Origin: Cymbidium sinense
Taxonomy: Eukaryota; Streptophyta; Magnoliopsida; Asparagales; Orchidaceae
Direction: 5' to 3'
Length of the DNA: 64,000 nt
NCBI GenBank assembly: GCA_021442155.1
Contig: CM038229.1
Location: 97,062,271-97,126,270 of the forward strand
The notes under the pieces are model-generated. The model was not told where the DNA came from and made no database searches. It saw only the letters and a list, made by a program, of their open reading frames with translations. The position numbers and the translations under genes are program-made. Positions within the stretch are counted from its first letter, which is position 1. Each line of letters begins with the position of its first letter. Below, piece after piece: positions 12,621-24,221 of the stretch.

Positions 12621-13079
12621 CATACTAATGTGTGTGCACTTTCGAGTCTAGAGCGAATAAGTTTAAGATCCCCATTTGGAAGGGGTCATCAAACACAAAT
12701 CAGCGAGTGCATGTTGCTCCTTACACTCCTTAAATTACTTCTCAAAGTCAACAAGACAAGCTTCAAACCATTCGGATGAAAGACTTCAACGAGGAAGTGC
12801 TAAAACCATGAAATCCTTATAGTAGAAGAGAAGGAAGGTGGAGCGACCCCGTTACTTCAAGGAAGGCAAATTGCCAAGTAATAAGTCGATAGCACAACTT
12901 GAGAAAAGGCTTACTATATGCTTATGTTGGCAATACGTATAGATCCTTGAGCAGATGTGGCTGCGATGTTTGGGAAAGAAGCCAACAAAGTAATTGTTGA
13001 AATCCATCAAGGACTTTGTGGTGCACCAATCGTCTAAAATGGCTTTCAAAATTAAAAAAAAATTGGATCTATTGGCGTG

Positions 13080-13945
13080 ATGGTAAAAGATTGTATCAAT
13101 CATGCCAAGAGATGCCATGAATGCCGAGTCCGGTAACATAATTCATCGACCTCCAAATCCGTTGCATCCATGATAGCATCTTGGTTTGAGTCTTTGGGGA
13201 CGGATAATTGGACCAATTGATCCCATCATCGGTGGTCACGCTTCATCTTAGCGACCATATTATTTCTCCAAGTGTTTGAAATTTAAAAGTTCTGGTGAAC
13301 AAGTGACTAACTTCTTTACCCACAATATGTCTATAGATTTGGTGTACCATGAATCATTTGATAACGGATCGACCTTCAAAAGTACTAAAGTTTATAAATT
13401 TGCGTCAACATAAGATTGATTGGCGATATTCGTCAATTTATAATCAGCAAATGGCTTGGTGAGGCATTTAATAAAACACTAGTCAAATTGCTTAGAAAAA
13501 TTCTCACAAGAAATAAAAGAGTAGCATACAAACTTGTGGAAGCGTTATGGGCTTCACTTACAAAACTCTACAAAGTCTACTCCATATGCCGGTGTTTGGC
13601 GATTTTTGAAGTTGAACTACCTTAGCTCAGTAGCCATTCAACAAAATCTCACCCAAGATGAGAATGCTTTCTGGATGGAAGAGCTTGATGCTTGATGAGG
13701 TCGGGGCTCCAAGCTCGACAAAATCTAAGTCTATCGGCGAGGATGTCGAGCATTCGATCATCATGATGCGTCCTCGAGCTTTTCAAGGAGGAGAATTGGT
13801 CACAGTGTGAAGACCAATCATCCTCATCATTGGCGGTAAATTTGAACCTAATTGGGAAGGACCTTTTGTTATTGAAAAGGTATATATTAAGGGGCTATCG
13901 ACTCGTTGACTTCAAGGTGAAAGACCGTCAAGCGGTCATTTAAAG
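13080..13945 (+). pseudogene. Gypsy integrase, frameshifted
   Basis: Integrase inserts the element's DNA copy into the host. The zinc-binding end is visible as INHAKRCHEC near 13095-13125. In the core, SWFESLGTD (about 13180) and DNGSTFKST (about 13360) correspond to the first two catalytic acids; EAFNKTLVKLLRKILTRNKR (13458-13517) spans the expected third acid region, and KLVEALWA follows. A GPF/Y-like end, NWEGPFVIEKVY, sits at 13850-13885. No chromodomain is seen after it, as expected for the non-chromovirus Tat branch. Confidence 0.82.
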
Positions 13946-15718
13946 AAATATTACACATGAAAGTGTGATTGGACAAATCACGCATTTGAAAATCTTTATT
14001 GTCAAACACTTATGAAAATTTTCATTGGAAATTCTCTTGTAACACAAGAATGCATTTCAAAATAAAATAAAATCCCCTTAGGCAGGGGCATTTTAAAGTT
14101 TTATAGTAAAGTATCGGCGTTCACGGTAAGACGGGCCTTTCTTTCTCTTTGGGTTGACATCGTGCCTAGTCAGATCCCCATCATACTCAAAATTATGATT
14201 CAAATGCTCAAATTTAAAAGTCTTATTGACCAAGAAGAAAATTTTCAAGTTTACAAACTTCAACAAACCAAGTTGGAAGGACATTTATCATCCCACTTCA
14301 AATCTAAAGGCTCGAGTTGGTGTATAAGGTGGACTCAACATGCCCAAATATGGCAGTGGTTGGCAGTGCAACTCAACCCGCAAAGGCGTAGTAAGAGATC
14401 CCCATCGTTGGCAGGATAAAATCCTTCATCAATTGCTCAAGTCCACGACTCAAGTGGGTGTATAAGGTGGGACTCAACACGAAATATGGCGAGTCGGCGG
14501 TCTCACTTACTCAACAACAAAGGTAGTAAGGGATCCTCCTACGTTAGTTCAAAGACAAGAGCATCCAAATCCCCAAATCTCTCCAACTTGGTGAGTTCAA
14601 GTGACCCGAGAAATTATCCATTGGTGGAGGTCATCTTTCAAAATTCTACAACAAACAAAGATATCCTTACTCGAGAACTAAGCCGAGTTTGGAATCAAAT
14701 ACAAATGTAAAATCTCAACTCCTTGATAAGTCTATCAAAGCGAGAGCAGAAGGAAATTCTTCTTGATAAGTCGATCAAGCAAAAGCGAGGGAAGAAGCTA
14801 TCCCAATGTTGTATAAAGCTAAATCGAACTAAGGAGTTTTGTCATCAATGTCCATTACATGTGCAAACACAGATGACTCTTTGCCATTGATCCAACACAA
14901 GCTCGAGGCTGGTGGTCGACATTTATCCTTCTACAAACCCTGAGAGCTAGAAGGTAATTTCGCTGACGAATCTCAGAATTGAGGACTTTCTCCATCAAAT
15001 CCATCAAGGCATGAGGCGGGATAAAGGAGGCACAAGATCTGAATCCGAGATGAAATCTTCAACAAGTCAAAGCACAAAGCATGGACCGAAGACATTTCTA
15101 TCTCATAAACTCCATCAAGTCAGTGGCATGAAGCCGAGGAAAATATCAATCTCGAGATGAAATCTTCAATAAGTCCGTCAAAGCACAAAGCACAGGGCCA
15201 GGACATTTCTATCTCATCAACTCCATCAAGTCCACCAGGCACAAAGCCGGGGAGGAAAATAAATCCCAAATTGAGATGAAGTCTTCAACAAGTCCGTCAA
15301 AGCATAAAGCAGGGAAGATGTTCTCATCTCAACTCCATCAAGTCCACCAAGGCACAAAGCAGACATGAGGAGAAAATATAAATTTCAAACTCGGAGGAAG
15401 TCTTCAACAAGTCCAGCGAGAAAACATAGGGTTGAAGATGCATTTCTCTTGACAAGTTGATGATGACAAGTCAAATCATCTCCTTCATCTAGTCCATCAA
15501 GCACAAAAGGACTAATGACAACAAATAGGTTCAACGAGCTATTGCGTAGCGATGAAATGCAAATGTTTGCCCAACGAGTTATACTCACTTTATCAAAGGA
15601 CAGCGATGGTATTATCGAGAGTTGTAGAAATTACAACTTAGCGTGACATCAAGCAAATCTCTTGGAGATCCAGGTCAACTATTACAACAAACACGGTCGC
15701 TCCATGCGCGCGCATGTT
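13946..15718 (+). other. 3' non-coding tail of the gypsy element with direct repeats
   Basis: Between integrase and the right LTR there is 1.8 kb without recognisable domains. A segment with GTGTATAAGGTGG and ACTCAACA occurs at about 14312 and again at about 14453. From 14990 to 15430 about four units of roughly 105-120 nt repeat, marked by CTCCATCAAGTC, GCACAAAGC and TCTTCAACAAGTCC. Repeats in this position are common in Ogre-like elements. Confidence 0.6.
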
Positions 15719-15729
15719 TGTTGGGGCAT
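15719..15729 (+). other. Purine-rich tract before the 3' LTR
   Basis: TGTTGGGGCAT immediately precedes TGTTGACC, where the right LTR starts by comparison with the lone LTR (TGTCTGACC at 24684). A G-rich tract ending in GGGGCAT before TG is usual for Tat-type elements and would prime second-strand synthesis. Confidence 0.55.
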
Positions 15730-17211
15730 TGTTGACCTACAACTATGTGTTAAAATTAAATAAATATGGTGGTTAAATGTAATGCGATCGAGATCGATTA
15801 AATTCGATTTGAAAATTGACCTGCGTCGAAAGCATCAAAATAATTAAATAGAAAATATCGAATCAATTAATGATCGATCAAAAATTAAAATTAATTTTAA
15901 TGAAATTATGCATATCGAAGAAGCCTCGGCGATGTCTAAGCGACCTATGTTGAGTGATGGCGTCGTTATTAGCGTCGAAACTGCTCGAGCGGCGCTTCGG
16001 CGGTCAATCCGGCAAAGTGTCGCGTAAATGTCGATCAATTGAATCGTCCTGGTAGACCTAATTTCACTTCATGCGGCGTTGTCGAGCGACCTCCGATTAA
16101 ATGATGATCCGTTGCGTTCGGCTGGAAACACCTAAAATTGACACCCATATTGCTAGGGTTTGCATAAATTAATATCACATAAAATAATATTAAATTATAA
16201 TTAAAGGGACTAATGGTTTGCTTAATCCCTTAAACCCCTCTTAAGCCCTACCTAACTCCATGCTCGTTCAATCAGAAGAGGCCAGCCTAAAGGATCAACG
16301 ATCGTTGACCCTCATTTCGCTCACCCTCGTTTCGACTCTCCCCTCTCTCTCTCTCTTCTTTGAAGCTCTCGTCGATCTCTGCTCTCGACATCCTCTCATG
16401 ATCTCTCGATTCTCCTCTCCTTCCGACTCACGGGTTCTCCCTCCGATTCTCTCCCTCTGCTTCCTCGGCTCCTTTTCTTTGGATTCTCTCCCTCTCTCTC
16501 GGCGAACTCCCCACAGGCTCTCCTTAGTTTCTGCTTCCCCCTCACGATCTCCTCTTTCTCTTCTTTTTTGGTCAAGCTCAATCGAAGCAGAGGGTTAGCG
16601 AACCCTTGACTAAAACCCTTCTCTTTCTTCTCTCTTAGCATTGAAACCTCCGGGTTGTTTCTCTCTAACCTAAGCTTGTTCTTATGCATTTGAGTTTCTT
16701 TGGAAGTTAGGGTTTTTAAATATCTATATCTTATGCTTGGGATTATGCTAAGAGTTTCCTTTAGGGATTTGGGATGATGTATGGCCCAAATCTCATTTCT
16801 TATTGCCATTCACAATTTTGTGATGCTTAGCTTACTAAAAATGATTTGGGATGATGTATGGCCCAAATATTGTGTTGTTTGCTTTTTCATGGACCCTATG
16901 TGTTTCCTTTGCTGAAAAATTTGGATATGGTAAAACAATTTATGCAAATATTTCTTATCCTAAAGGCATAAAGTTGCTGAAATTTCTTTTATCTAGAAGA
17001 AATTGCATTGTTTTACTAAGTGAGTGAGTGGTGCTTGGAAATTATCTTTATCAAAGGGAATGCTTGCTGAAAATATTTTTCAGGGAAATCATCATTTTGT
17101 TATTTGATGAGTATGAGGTTTGCTAAACTTTCTTATCTAAGGGAAAAATCAATTAGTTTTTGATGAGATATATGATCTTCTATAAATTTCTACTTTCTTA
17201 TTTCTATGAAG

Positions 17212-17213
<2 letters not shown>

Positions 17214-17303
<90 letters not shown>
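17214..17303. repeat. (TA)n microsatellite, interrupted
   Basis: A TA run of about 90 bp broken once by TTCA near 17269-17272. It is the right-LTR counterpart of the perfect run at 1188-1334. Confidence 0.9.
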
Positions 17304-17305
<2 letters not shown>

Positions 17306-17741
17306 TGCCTCTTTCATATACAAATGAAATTAGAAAGAGGGATTTTTAAATATTGCATGGTTTAAATCTTGGGCCCTAGTGTCATGATTGCTTGTTGTTT
17401 CCTATGGATATCTATACTTTTATCTTGCTGAAAATAATTCCTTCTTGGGATAGAAGATAGAATTCTAAGCTAAATGCAAGTATTTCCTATCCTCAACCCT
17501 ATGTTCTTATCATATGGAGGTTAGTGTTTCTTTGAAATTGTCTTTCTTGCCAAAAAGAAAATGATAAAATCTGAAATTTGTTTACTTTCCTTCATGGGCT
17601 TCATTCTTGTTACTTTGCTTAAATCAATTCTTGATGATACATTATGCAAAATCTTGTGAAAGGAAGAAATGAATGATTGGCTTTTGAGTTTAATCCCTAC
17701 TTGCATACTTTATTTACGTCATTTGATATCTTGCCAAATCT

Positions 17742-18670
17742 TATCAAAGTTTCAGCGGTGTCTCGACACCACCCGCACTTTCTTGGCGTGGTGGTGGATC
17801 TCTGGCAACCCTGAACGGGAGTATCTTTGATAAGCGGAGATAAGGATTGAGTAAAATTCATCTTTATACTCTTGCATATATATCTTATATCAAAGTTTAT
17901 TCACGTGTCTGCGACCACCATGTCTTTCTTGGCGTGGTGGGACTCGATCTCTCGTAGCAACCCTGGGAGGCGGGGATTGTAAACTTTGATAAGCGAGATA
18001 AGGATTGTAAAATTCATCTTTATACTTTCTGCAATGATATGCTTGCTATAAGTACCGTTCACATTGTTCCAATGTGAGGAAACTGATAAGTACACATTCC
18101 GCGTTGTTCCGGCGTGGAGAGCTATTATGATAAGTACTTTTGCGTTGTTCCAGCGTGAAATCATCTTGTGTTATCTTTGCCTTTGGCGTGGTGGGCAAAT
18201 AAATTTTTAGTGTCTCGACTACCATGCCTTTCTTGGCGTGGTGGGAAAACTAATCTCCGACATGTGGGGATGCTGTAAAATTTTGGTAAACAAAAATGTG
18301 TAAAATTTCTAAGTGTTTGAAAAGGAAGGTATATGCATATAATTATTCATGCTTAGTTTAATGAATGCTTGAATCTTTTAGTATGTGGCAATTAATCATG
18401 ATATTCAAAATCCTTTCTTTCTTATGCTTTAATTTCTTGTTGATTGGAAAGATTGATGTTTGCAAATTCACTCCTTTTACATATCATGTGATCAAAGTGT
18501 GATAAATAGAACATATGAAATGAAACTTGCATGTGTGATATCTTGTTAACGGAAATCTAGCTATCAAAGTTTGAGCGGTGTCTCGACACCACCCATGCCT
18601 GCTTTCTTGGCGTGGTGGGACTCATCTCTCATTACCCTACGGAGGCCAGGAGGTTGTAAACTTTGATAAG
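17742..18670 (+). repeat. Branched stem-loop units and TTC-loop hairpins of the 3' LTR
   Basis: TATCAAAGTTT/AAACTTTGATA pairs occur at 17888-17898 with 17981-17991 and at 18562-18572 with 18658-18668; the first unit (17742-17832) keeps only part of its right arm. Inner arms are GGTGTC-GACACC (18577-18590) and variants of CCACCACGCC/GGCGTGGTGG. Between them lie the TTC-loop hairpins: CACATTG-TTC-CAATGTG (18060-18076), CGCGTTG-TTC-CGGCGTG (about 18100) and GCGTTG-TTC-CAGCGT (about 18145). Confidence 0.8.
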
Positions 18671-19639
18671 CAGGAGATAAGGATCTGAGGAAAATTCTTT
18701 GTATGTTATGCTAACCCCATGCGCTTTCTTGGCGTGGTGGGCAAATAAATTTTAGGGGTGTCTCACGCGACACCTACACCATGCATACTTTCTTGGCGTG
18801 GTGGGAAGAGCTAGTCTCCCGAAAGTATTATGTGGGGATGATGAGGGATGAAATTTTCTAAAAAAAAAAAAGGAAGGAGAGAAAATAAAGGATGAAATGC
18901 TTAAGTTATATGTGGCTTAAAATTTTCTTTATCTCAAAATGACTTATGTGAATCTATATCATGTATTTTTCATGTTTGATCATTATGACATACATGGTGT
19001 AATACTCACCTTAGAATTCATGAATTATACACTTAGACATATGTTGACATAAATACCTCCCTACTTTACTTGTCATTCCACCATGATTTACATACATACA
19101 TATATGGTGAAGACTTGAAACAAACACATATGGAAATAAATTAAATCTACCATATGACATGACATATATCAAGAAGATATCAAAAAAAAAATTGTTGAGT
19201 TAGAAAAGAAACTCACAAGTATATGTGGCACAACTTCTTTATGCAAGATTGAAAGAACTTAAACTTTGTGGTATAAGGGAGAAAAGGAGAGTAGAAATGT
19301 AGGTATTTTGTGAAAGGAAATCTCCTCTTATTTATAGGCTTCCTTAGCCCTCTCCTTTGCCATCTATTCTTATATTGACACATGTGTGCCTCGTAAAGTT
19401 GCATGCAAGGAAACCATCAGTTTAATTTATCATGTCATGCATCTGCATGGACATGTGGCATGCCCTTGTGCATCCTTATCCTTCTTTGAAAAATAAAATC
19501 TTTGTATCTTCTTAATAAATTTAATGAGTATTTGTCCCCCACTTGCCATGAGCTTGCATGTGAAGGAGGTGGATTTTAATCCACTTCTTTAAATGAAATA
19601 TGACATCTACTCATATTTTTATATTCCCTCCCCTTCGAG

Positions 19640-20560
19640 AGAAATAAATGGGCTATGGGTGATTTGATCATTATAAATGATTTATTTTAGCAGCTTATGT
19701 TTCTTGATTTGCCATAAAGAAAAGGGTTTTAGCACAAATCAAATCACAAATTCATTTTTGCTTACTTTATGATTGATCGTATTCAAAATGATTTATTTTA
19801 GCTTTATGTTTGTTGATTTTGATAAAGAAAGGGTTTTCGAAATCAAATCTAAATTCATTTTAGGCATTCATACTTGATCATATGGGTTCAAATGATTTAC
19901 TTTAGCCCTTTATGTTGGTGATTTGCCATATAAAGAAAGGGCTCTTAGCAAATCAAATCTAAATTCATTTTAGGCTCATTCTATATGATTGATCATATAG
20001 GCTTTAAAATGATTTATTTTAGCACTTTATGTTTGATTTGCCACATAAAGAAAGGGTTTTTCCGAATCAAATCATAAATTCATTTTAGGCGAATTCTTAT
20101 ACTTGATCATATGGGCCTTCAAAATCATTTATTTTAGCTTTATGTTGGTGATTTGCCATATAAAGAAAGGGCTCTTAGCGAAATCAAATGTCTAAATTCA
20201 TTTTAGGCCCATTCTTTATGATTGATCATAGGCCTTCAAAATGATTTATTTTAACCCTTATGTGTGATTTGTCATTTAAAGAAACTCTAGCAAATCAAAT
20301 ATTTAAATCATTCATTACTTTATGATTGATCATACTTTCAAAATGATTTATTTTAACCCCTTTATGGATTTATATAAAGAAATGGTTCTTAGCCCAAATC
20401 AAGTGTCTAAATTTTTAGGCCCATTACTTTATGATCATAGCCTTCAAAATGATTTATTTTAAATTGATGTTTGATTCTACAAAGAAAGGGTTTTACAATC
20501 AAGTGTCTAAATTCATCTTAGGCATTTATGAGATTGATCAACAGCTCCAAAATAATTTAT
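19640..20560 (+). repeat. Tandem array of about nine roughly 105 nt units, 3' LTR
   Basis: Same array as 3700-4560: TTGATCATATGGGCC, AAAATGATTTATTTTA, GATTTGCC...GCAAATC and CTAAATTCATTTTAG in each unit. Units here are on average longer than in the left LTR, so they look closer to the ancestral form. Confidence 0.85.
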
Positions 20561-21998
20561 TTCATTTATACCCTTGCGATTTGTGACTTAAAAGTTGGGG
20601 TTTAAAATAATATAAGTCATATATAAAACAGATACATAATCCGTTCTTCTTGTCCCGTTAACAAAACCTAAAATCAGATCAAAACTCATGCCATTACATC
20701 AAGTCAAATACAAAATGACAACTTTGCTCTTCTGACCGTCCCGTTAACAAAACTCAAATCAAAATTGACATAAGCAAACGATTCTAATGTCCATACAATT
20801 CAAAGAACGATATTAGATGCGTTGGAGTAATACTAAGTCAAATAAAAGAAGATGTTACATCATCGGTTGGTCTTGACGGGAGTTAAAACCTAAAATGTGA
20901 TATTATAAGAATTTCAAAATTAATAATATAGAAGTTTAATCCATATAATACAAGATAATCAATCACATTTTAAAATTCAAATCCTCAGAAGAAAAGTCCC
21001 AAACCCGATCCTCATGCTCAAACTGAGTGGTTTTGAACGATTATACTTGAGATAATAATGAATCATCCTCCAGAAAATCCAGAGTGCCTATCGCTTAATC
21101 TTAACCCTGTGATCGAGAAGGGTAATTATAATTAAGATTTCAATGATGATCATATATTCAAATCTAAAATCAATCATAAAAATGATCAAAATTCAAAAAA
21201 TACAAAATATAAATAAAAATAAAAATGAATTATTTAAATTAAAACTTAAAAAAACAATAATAAAAAAAATAAAAATCAATCCACCCTCCGCAATTGTTTG
21301 TCTTGCGACAAATTAAGAAAACTTTGCTCACAAAGAAATGTCAAATCATACATAACTACCTTCACACTCAAATATTCCTAAAGCGACGGCGTGTCCTCCG
21401 TCCTGGATGATGACACCACATAACGTTAATGACCGAGCTCCGACCTGGTTCACGAATGGTGCCACTAAATTAAATTGACAGATGTTCCAAACGGCTTTGC
21501 TCTTTGTCTGAAATGTAGAATGGTTGCAAAAAAGCTATGTTAGCTAACGACTTATATTTGTCCCTGACAAACTCCACCCTGTGTCTACAAGGATACCTTG
21601 ATGACGTGAACCCATGTGTTGAGGATTCTTCTATTGGGTCGACTACCTCCTCCGACTATGGACACGGGACGACTAAACCATGGATCTAGATCGGCCATCG
21701 CTTCCCACAAAAGTTTTAAATTAAAATAATAAATTTCATAAGTTCTAAACTCCACTCAGAATTATATACTCGTTTTAACGATTCATCGATTCGAAAGCTC
21801 TTTCAAGATTGAGAGGGTACTAGAGTTTGCTTATATGAAACTTAACCAGATATAAAAGTAAAATGCTAGAGAAAAATCTCTTATTCTTATCTACTATTCA
21901 GCCTTCAAATTATCAACCACACTTAAACAACTCTTTTCTTTTCCAAGAGGCCGGGCAATTGATCCCACACCTAAAAACTCATCAATCTCAAACTTACA

Positions 21999-22190
21999 AG
22001 AAAAAAAACTACAGCAACTAAACCAAAAAAAAAAAAACTATTGTTTTCTATGCTACAGAAAACTCCTATAAGAAATCAGAAAACAAATTTCTACAGCCAT
22101 TTTTCACAAGGAAGATCAGGGATTATAAGAAAAAGAACTACAGCAACTAACCCAAAAGCTATTGTTTTCTATGCTACAGAAAACTCCTAT
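21999..22190 (+). repeat. Short direct duplication right after the gypsy element
   Basis: A segment containing CTACAGCAACTAA and ATTGTTTTCTATGCTACAG, then AAAACTCCTAT, appears at 21999-22069 and again at 22125-22190. The copies differ mainly in the length of an A run. Confidence 0.8.
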
Positions 22191-24097
22191 GCATTTATAA
22201 TGCTTAGCTAAGGATGTTACAGATGATTAACTGAATATCACCAAGTAACCAAAATTTAGAGACAAGATAGAGCTCAACAAGTTAGTTAATTTCGAAACAA
22301 CCTAACAAACACCAAGTTCCCTAACTTATAAATATTTTTAACTATGTATGCTTGTGCGTTCACCGCCTGGTCAGATATTTATCCTACTGGGATCTTCGAA
22401 TCTTCTTCCATCTTTCTAAATCCCATAAATGTATAACACTTAAGCCTCATGAGATTGATAGATACTACCCAAATCTTTGACTAAATCCTTTTGAAATATA
22501 AAGGAATCCTCACCCAGAGGAACTCTCATCATATTGATTCTCTTGCTTTTTTCCTGACTCAGAGAGAGATGTCCTGCTGGAAGTTACTGCTAGCCTAACG
22601 GTTAAATGAACCTGACCTACGAAGGCACAGTATTCCTACGTGCTTGGTAAAAGCTTTTCTGTAGCCAAGCTTACTGTTAGCCTATTGGCTAGCCGCAATA
22701 CAATCCTGAATACTCATTGTTACTAGCCACCTCCTCTGTGTGTTCACCAGCACCATTTATAAAAATCAACTCTTTATCATTATATCTTAGAAATGAGCCA
22801 ATTCACTTTGTTCTGGACCTAACAGATAAACCCAAATGCTCAGGAAGCAAAATGTTTTCAGCTCTTCAATGGTTAAAAGCATCCTAAATAGCAGAAAACA
22901 GTTTCATAACAATAAGTCATAGTTCCCTAAAGTAATTTTGTGTGAAAAAAACAAATTTTGCAGAGATGAAATGCACAAATAGAAAACCAATACGTTTCAT
23001 GATTGTGGAGACTCTTTGAAAATGGAGAATTAACAGTCACATGCTCTCCTCTTTGGGAGCCCATGGACCAGGATTGCACAAATGTGCTATCTGCTCTGGT
23101 TAATTTCAGGTTAGGACTTCATGTCTAGCCCATTTCATTGGACTTCTGCTTTCACAATTAAATTTTAAAGACATACTAGTCATGATTAAAGAAGAGGCAT
23201 TTTGATATCAAAATTTAACTACAACAGAGATATTCAAGATGCATGGTAGGAATCAAAATCACAAGTTATACAATAAAATTATTATATCAATTGCAAAGAA
23301 TCAATTAAGGTTTCTGAAGGAAAATTGTATGTAAAGGCAATCAATGAAACGCAAAGAGAGCAGCAAAAAAGAACGTCATAGGATTTTAATGATATTGAGA
23401 GAAAAAATAATTGAGCACAACAAATGTTCATCATGGTCAAAAGGTGTATATAAAAAAAAGTATATTGATATTATTAAAGATATATTTAATGAAATTGTGA
23501 CTACCATTTGAAGTAACTGTTAAGGTGGCTTATTTCAATGGTTATATTGCAGTACTAACAAAGCATATGTGAGACTAGTTTTGTTCATGACCTAGCTATG
23601 TCATTAAATTTTCAAAATTTACATCACTTCTGAAGGGGAAAAAAACAATTTAAAAAAAAAATAGAGATGATTAAAGATGCCATTACAAACTAACACACTT
23701 TAAAATGATAAATTTAATTGTTAAGTTTGATGTTGGATAAAATCTAGAAAAATTAGTCTTAGGTTTGTAAATATTTGATAGTATAATAAACTTTTTCATT
23801 TGTAAATATCAAAATAAGCATGCTTGCACAAAATTATGAATGCATTCAAGAAGATTATTCAGAAGGCATATTAAATAAATTGACAAAACACTACTTAAAG
23901 CTTTCACCCTCATTTGAGAACTGCATATTTCTGATTTGAGGATTCCCATATGCACAAACCTATTAATTATTTCTCTTAATCACAGGATAGAATTCTTAAT
24001 AAAGTTGCTCATAATATCTGCATTAAGCTTTGCGTTTGCTTCTTATTCAATCCAACTTATTATGCTATGTTTTAGATTGCTGCACTCATACTTAGAT

Positions 24098-24221
24098 GCC
24101 GTGGACCAATAGGAAGAGGTCGTGTGTGTCTGGACTAGCCGAGGGTTATCCAAGCATGGGTATCTCTAATCGAGTTATTAAGTTGTAAAGCAAGCCTTGA
24201 GGATGATCTGAACTGTTGGAT
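24098..24221 (+). repeat. Inverted repeat arm, left
   Basis: GCCGTGGACCAATAGGAAGA, then GCCGAGGGTTATCCAAGC, GGGTATCTCT, and GAGGATGATCTGAACTGTTG match the reverse complement of 29894-30013 with a modest number of differences. The lone LTR 24684-29434 lies between the arms. Confidence 0.8.

Larger units (their letters stand above)
15730..21969 (+). repeat. 3' LTR of the gypsy element, about 6.2 kb
   Basis: Starts TGTTGACC and ends GATCCCACA, giving TG...CA ends. Contents in order: U3-like start, CATAAAT (about 16162), CT-rich leader, twin hairpins (16767-16868), TA repeat (17214-17303), branched units (17742-18670), TTC-loop hairpins (18060-18165), tandem array (19640-20560), three CGGTTTGGT-type blocks (about 20640-20880; the motif itself is poorly kept in the first two) and the terminal block. 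It is collinear with 1-5998 but differs by many small deletions. Confidence 0.92.
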
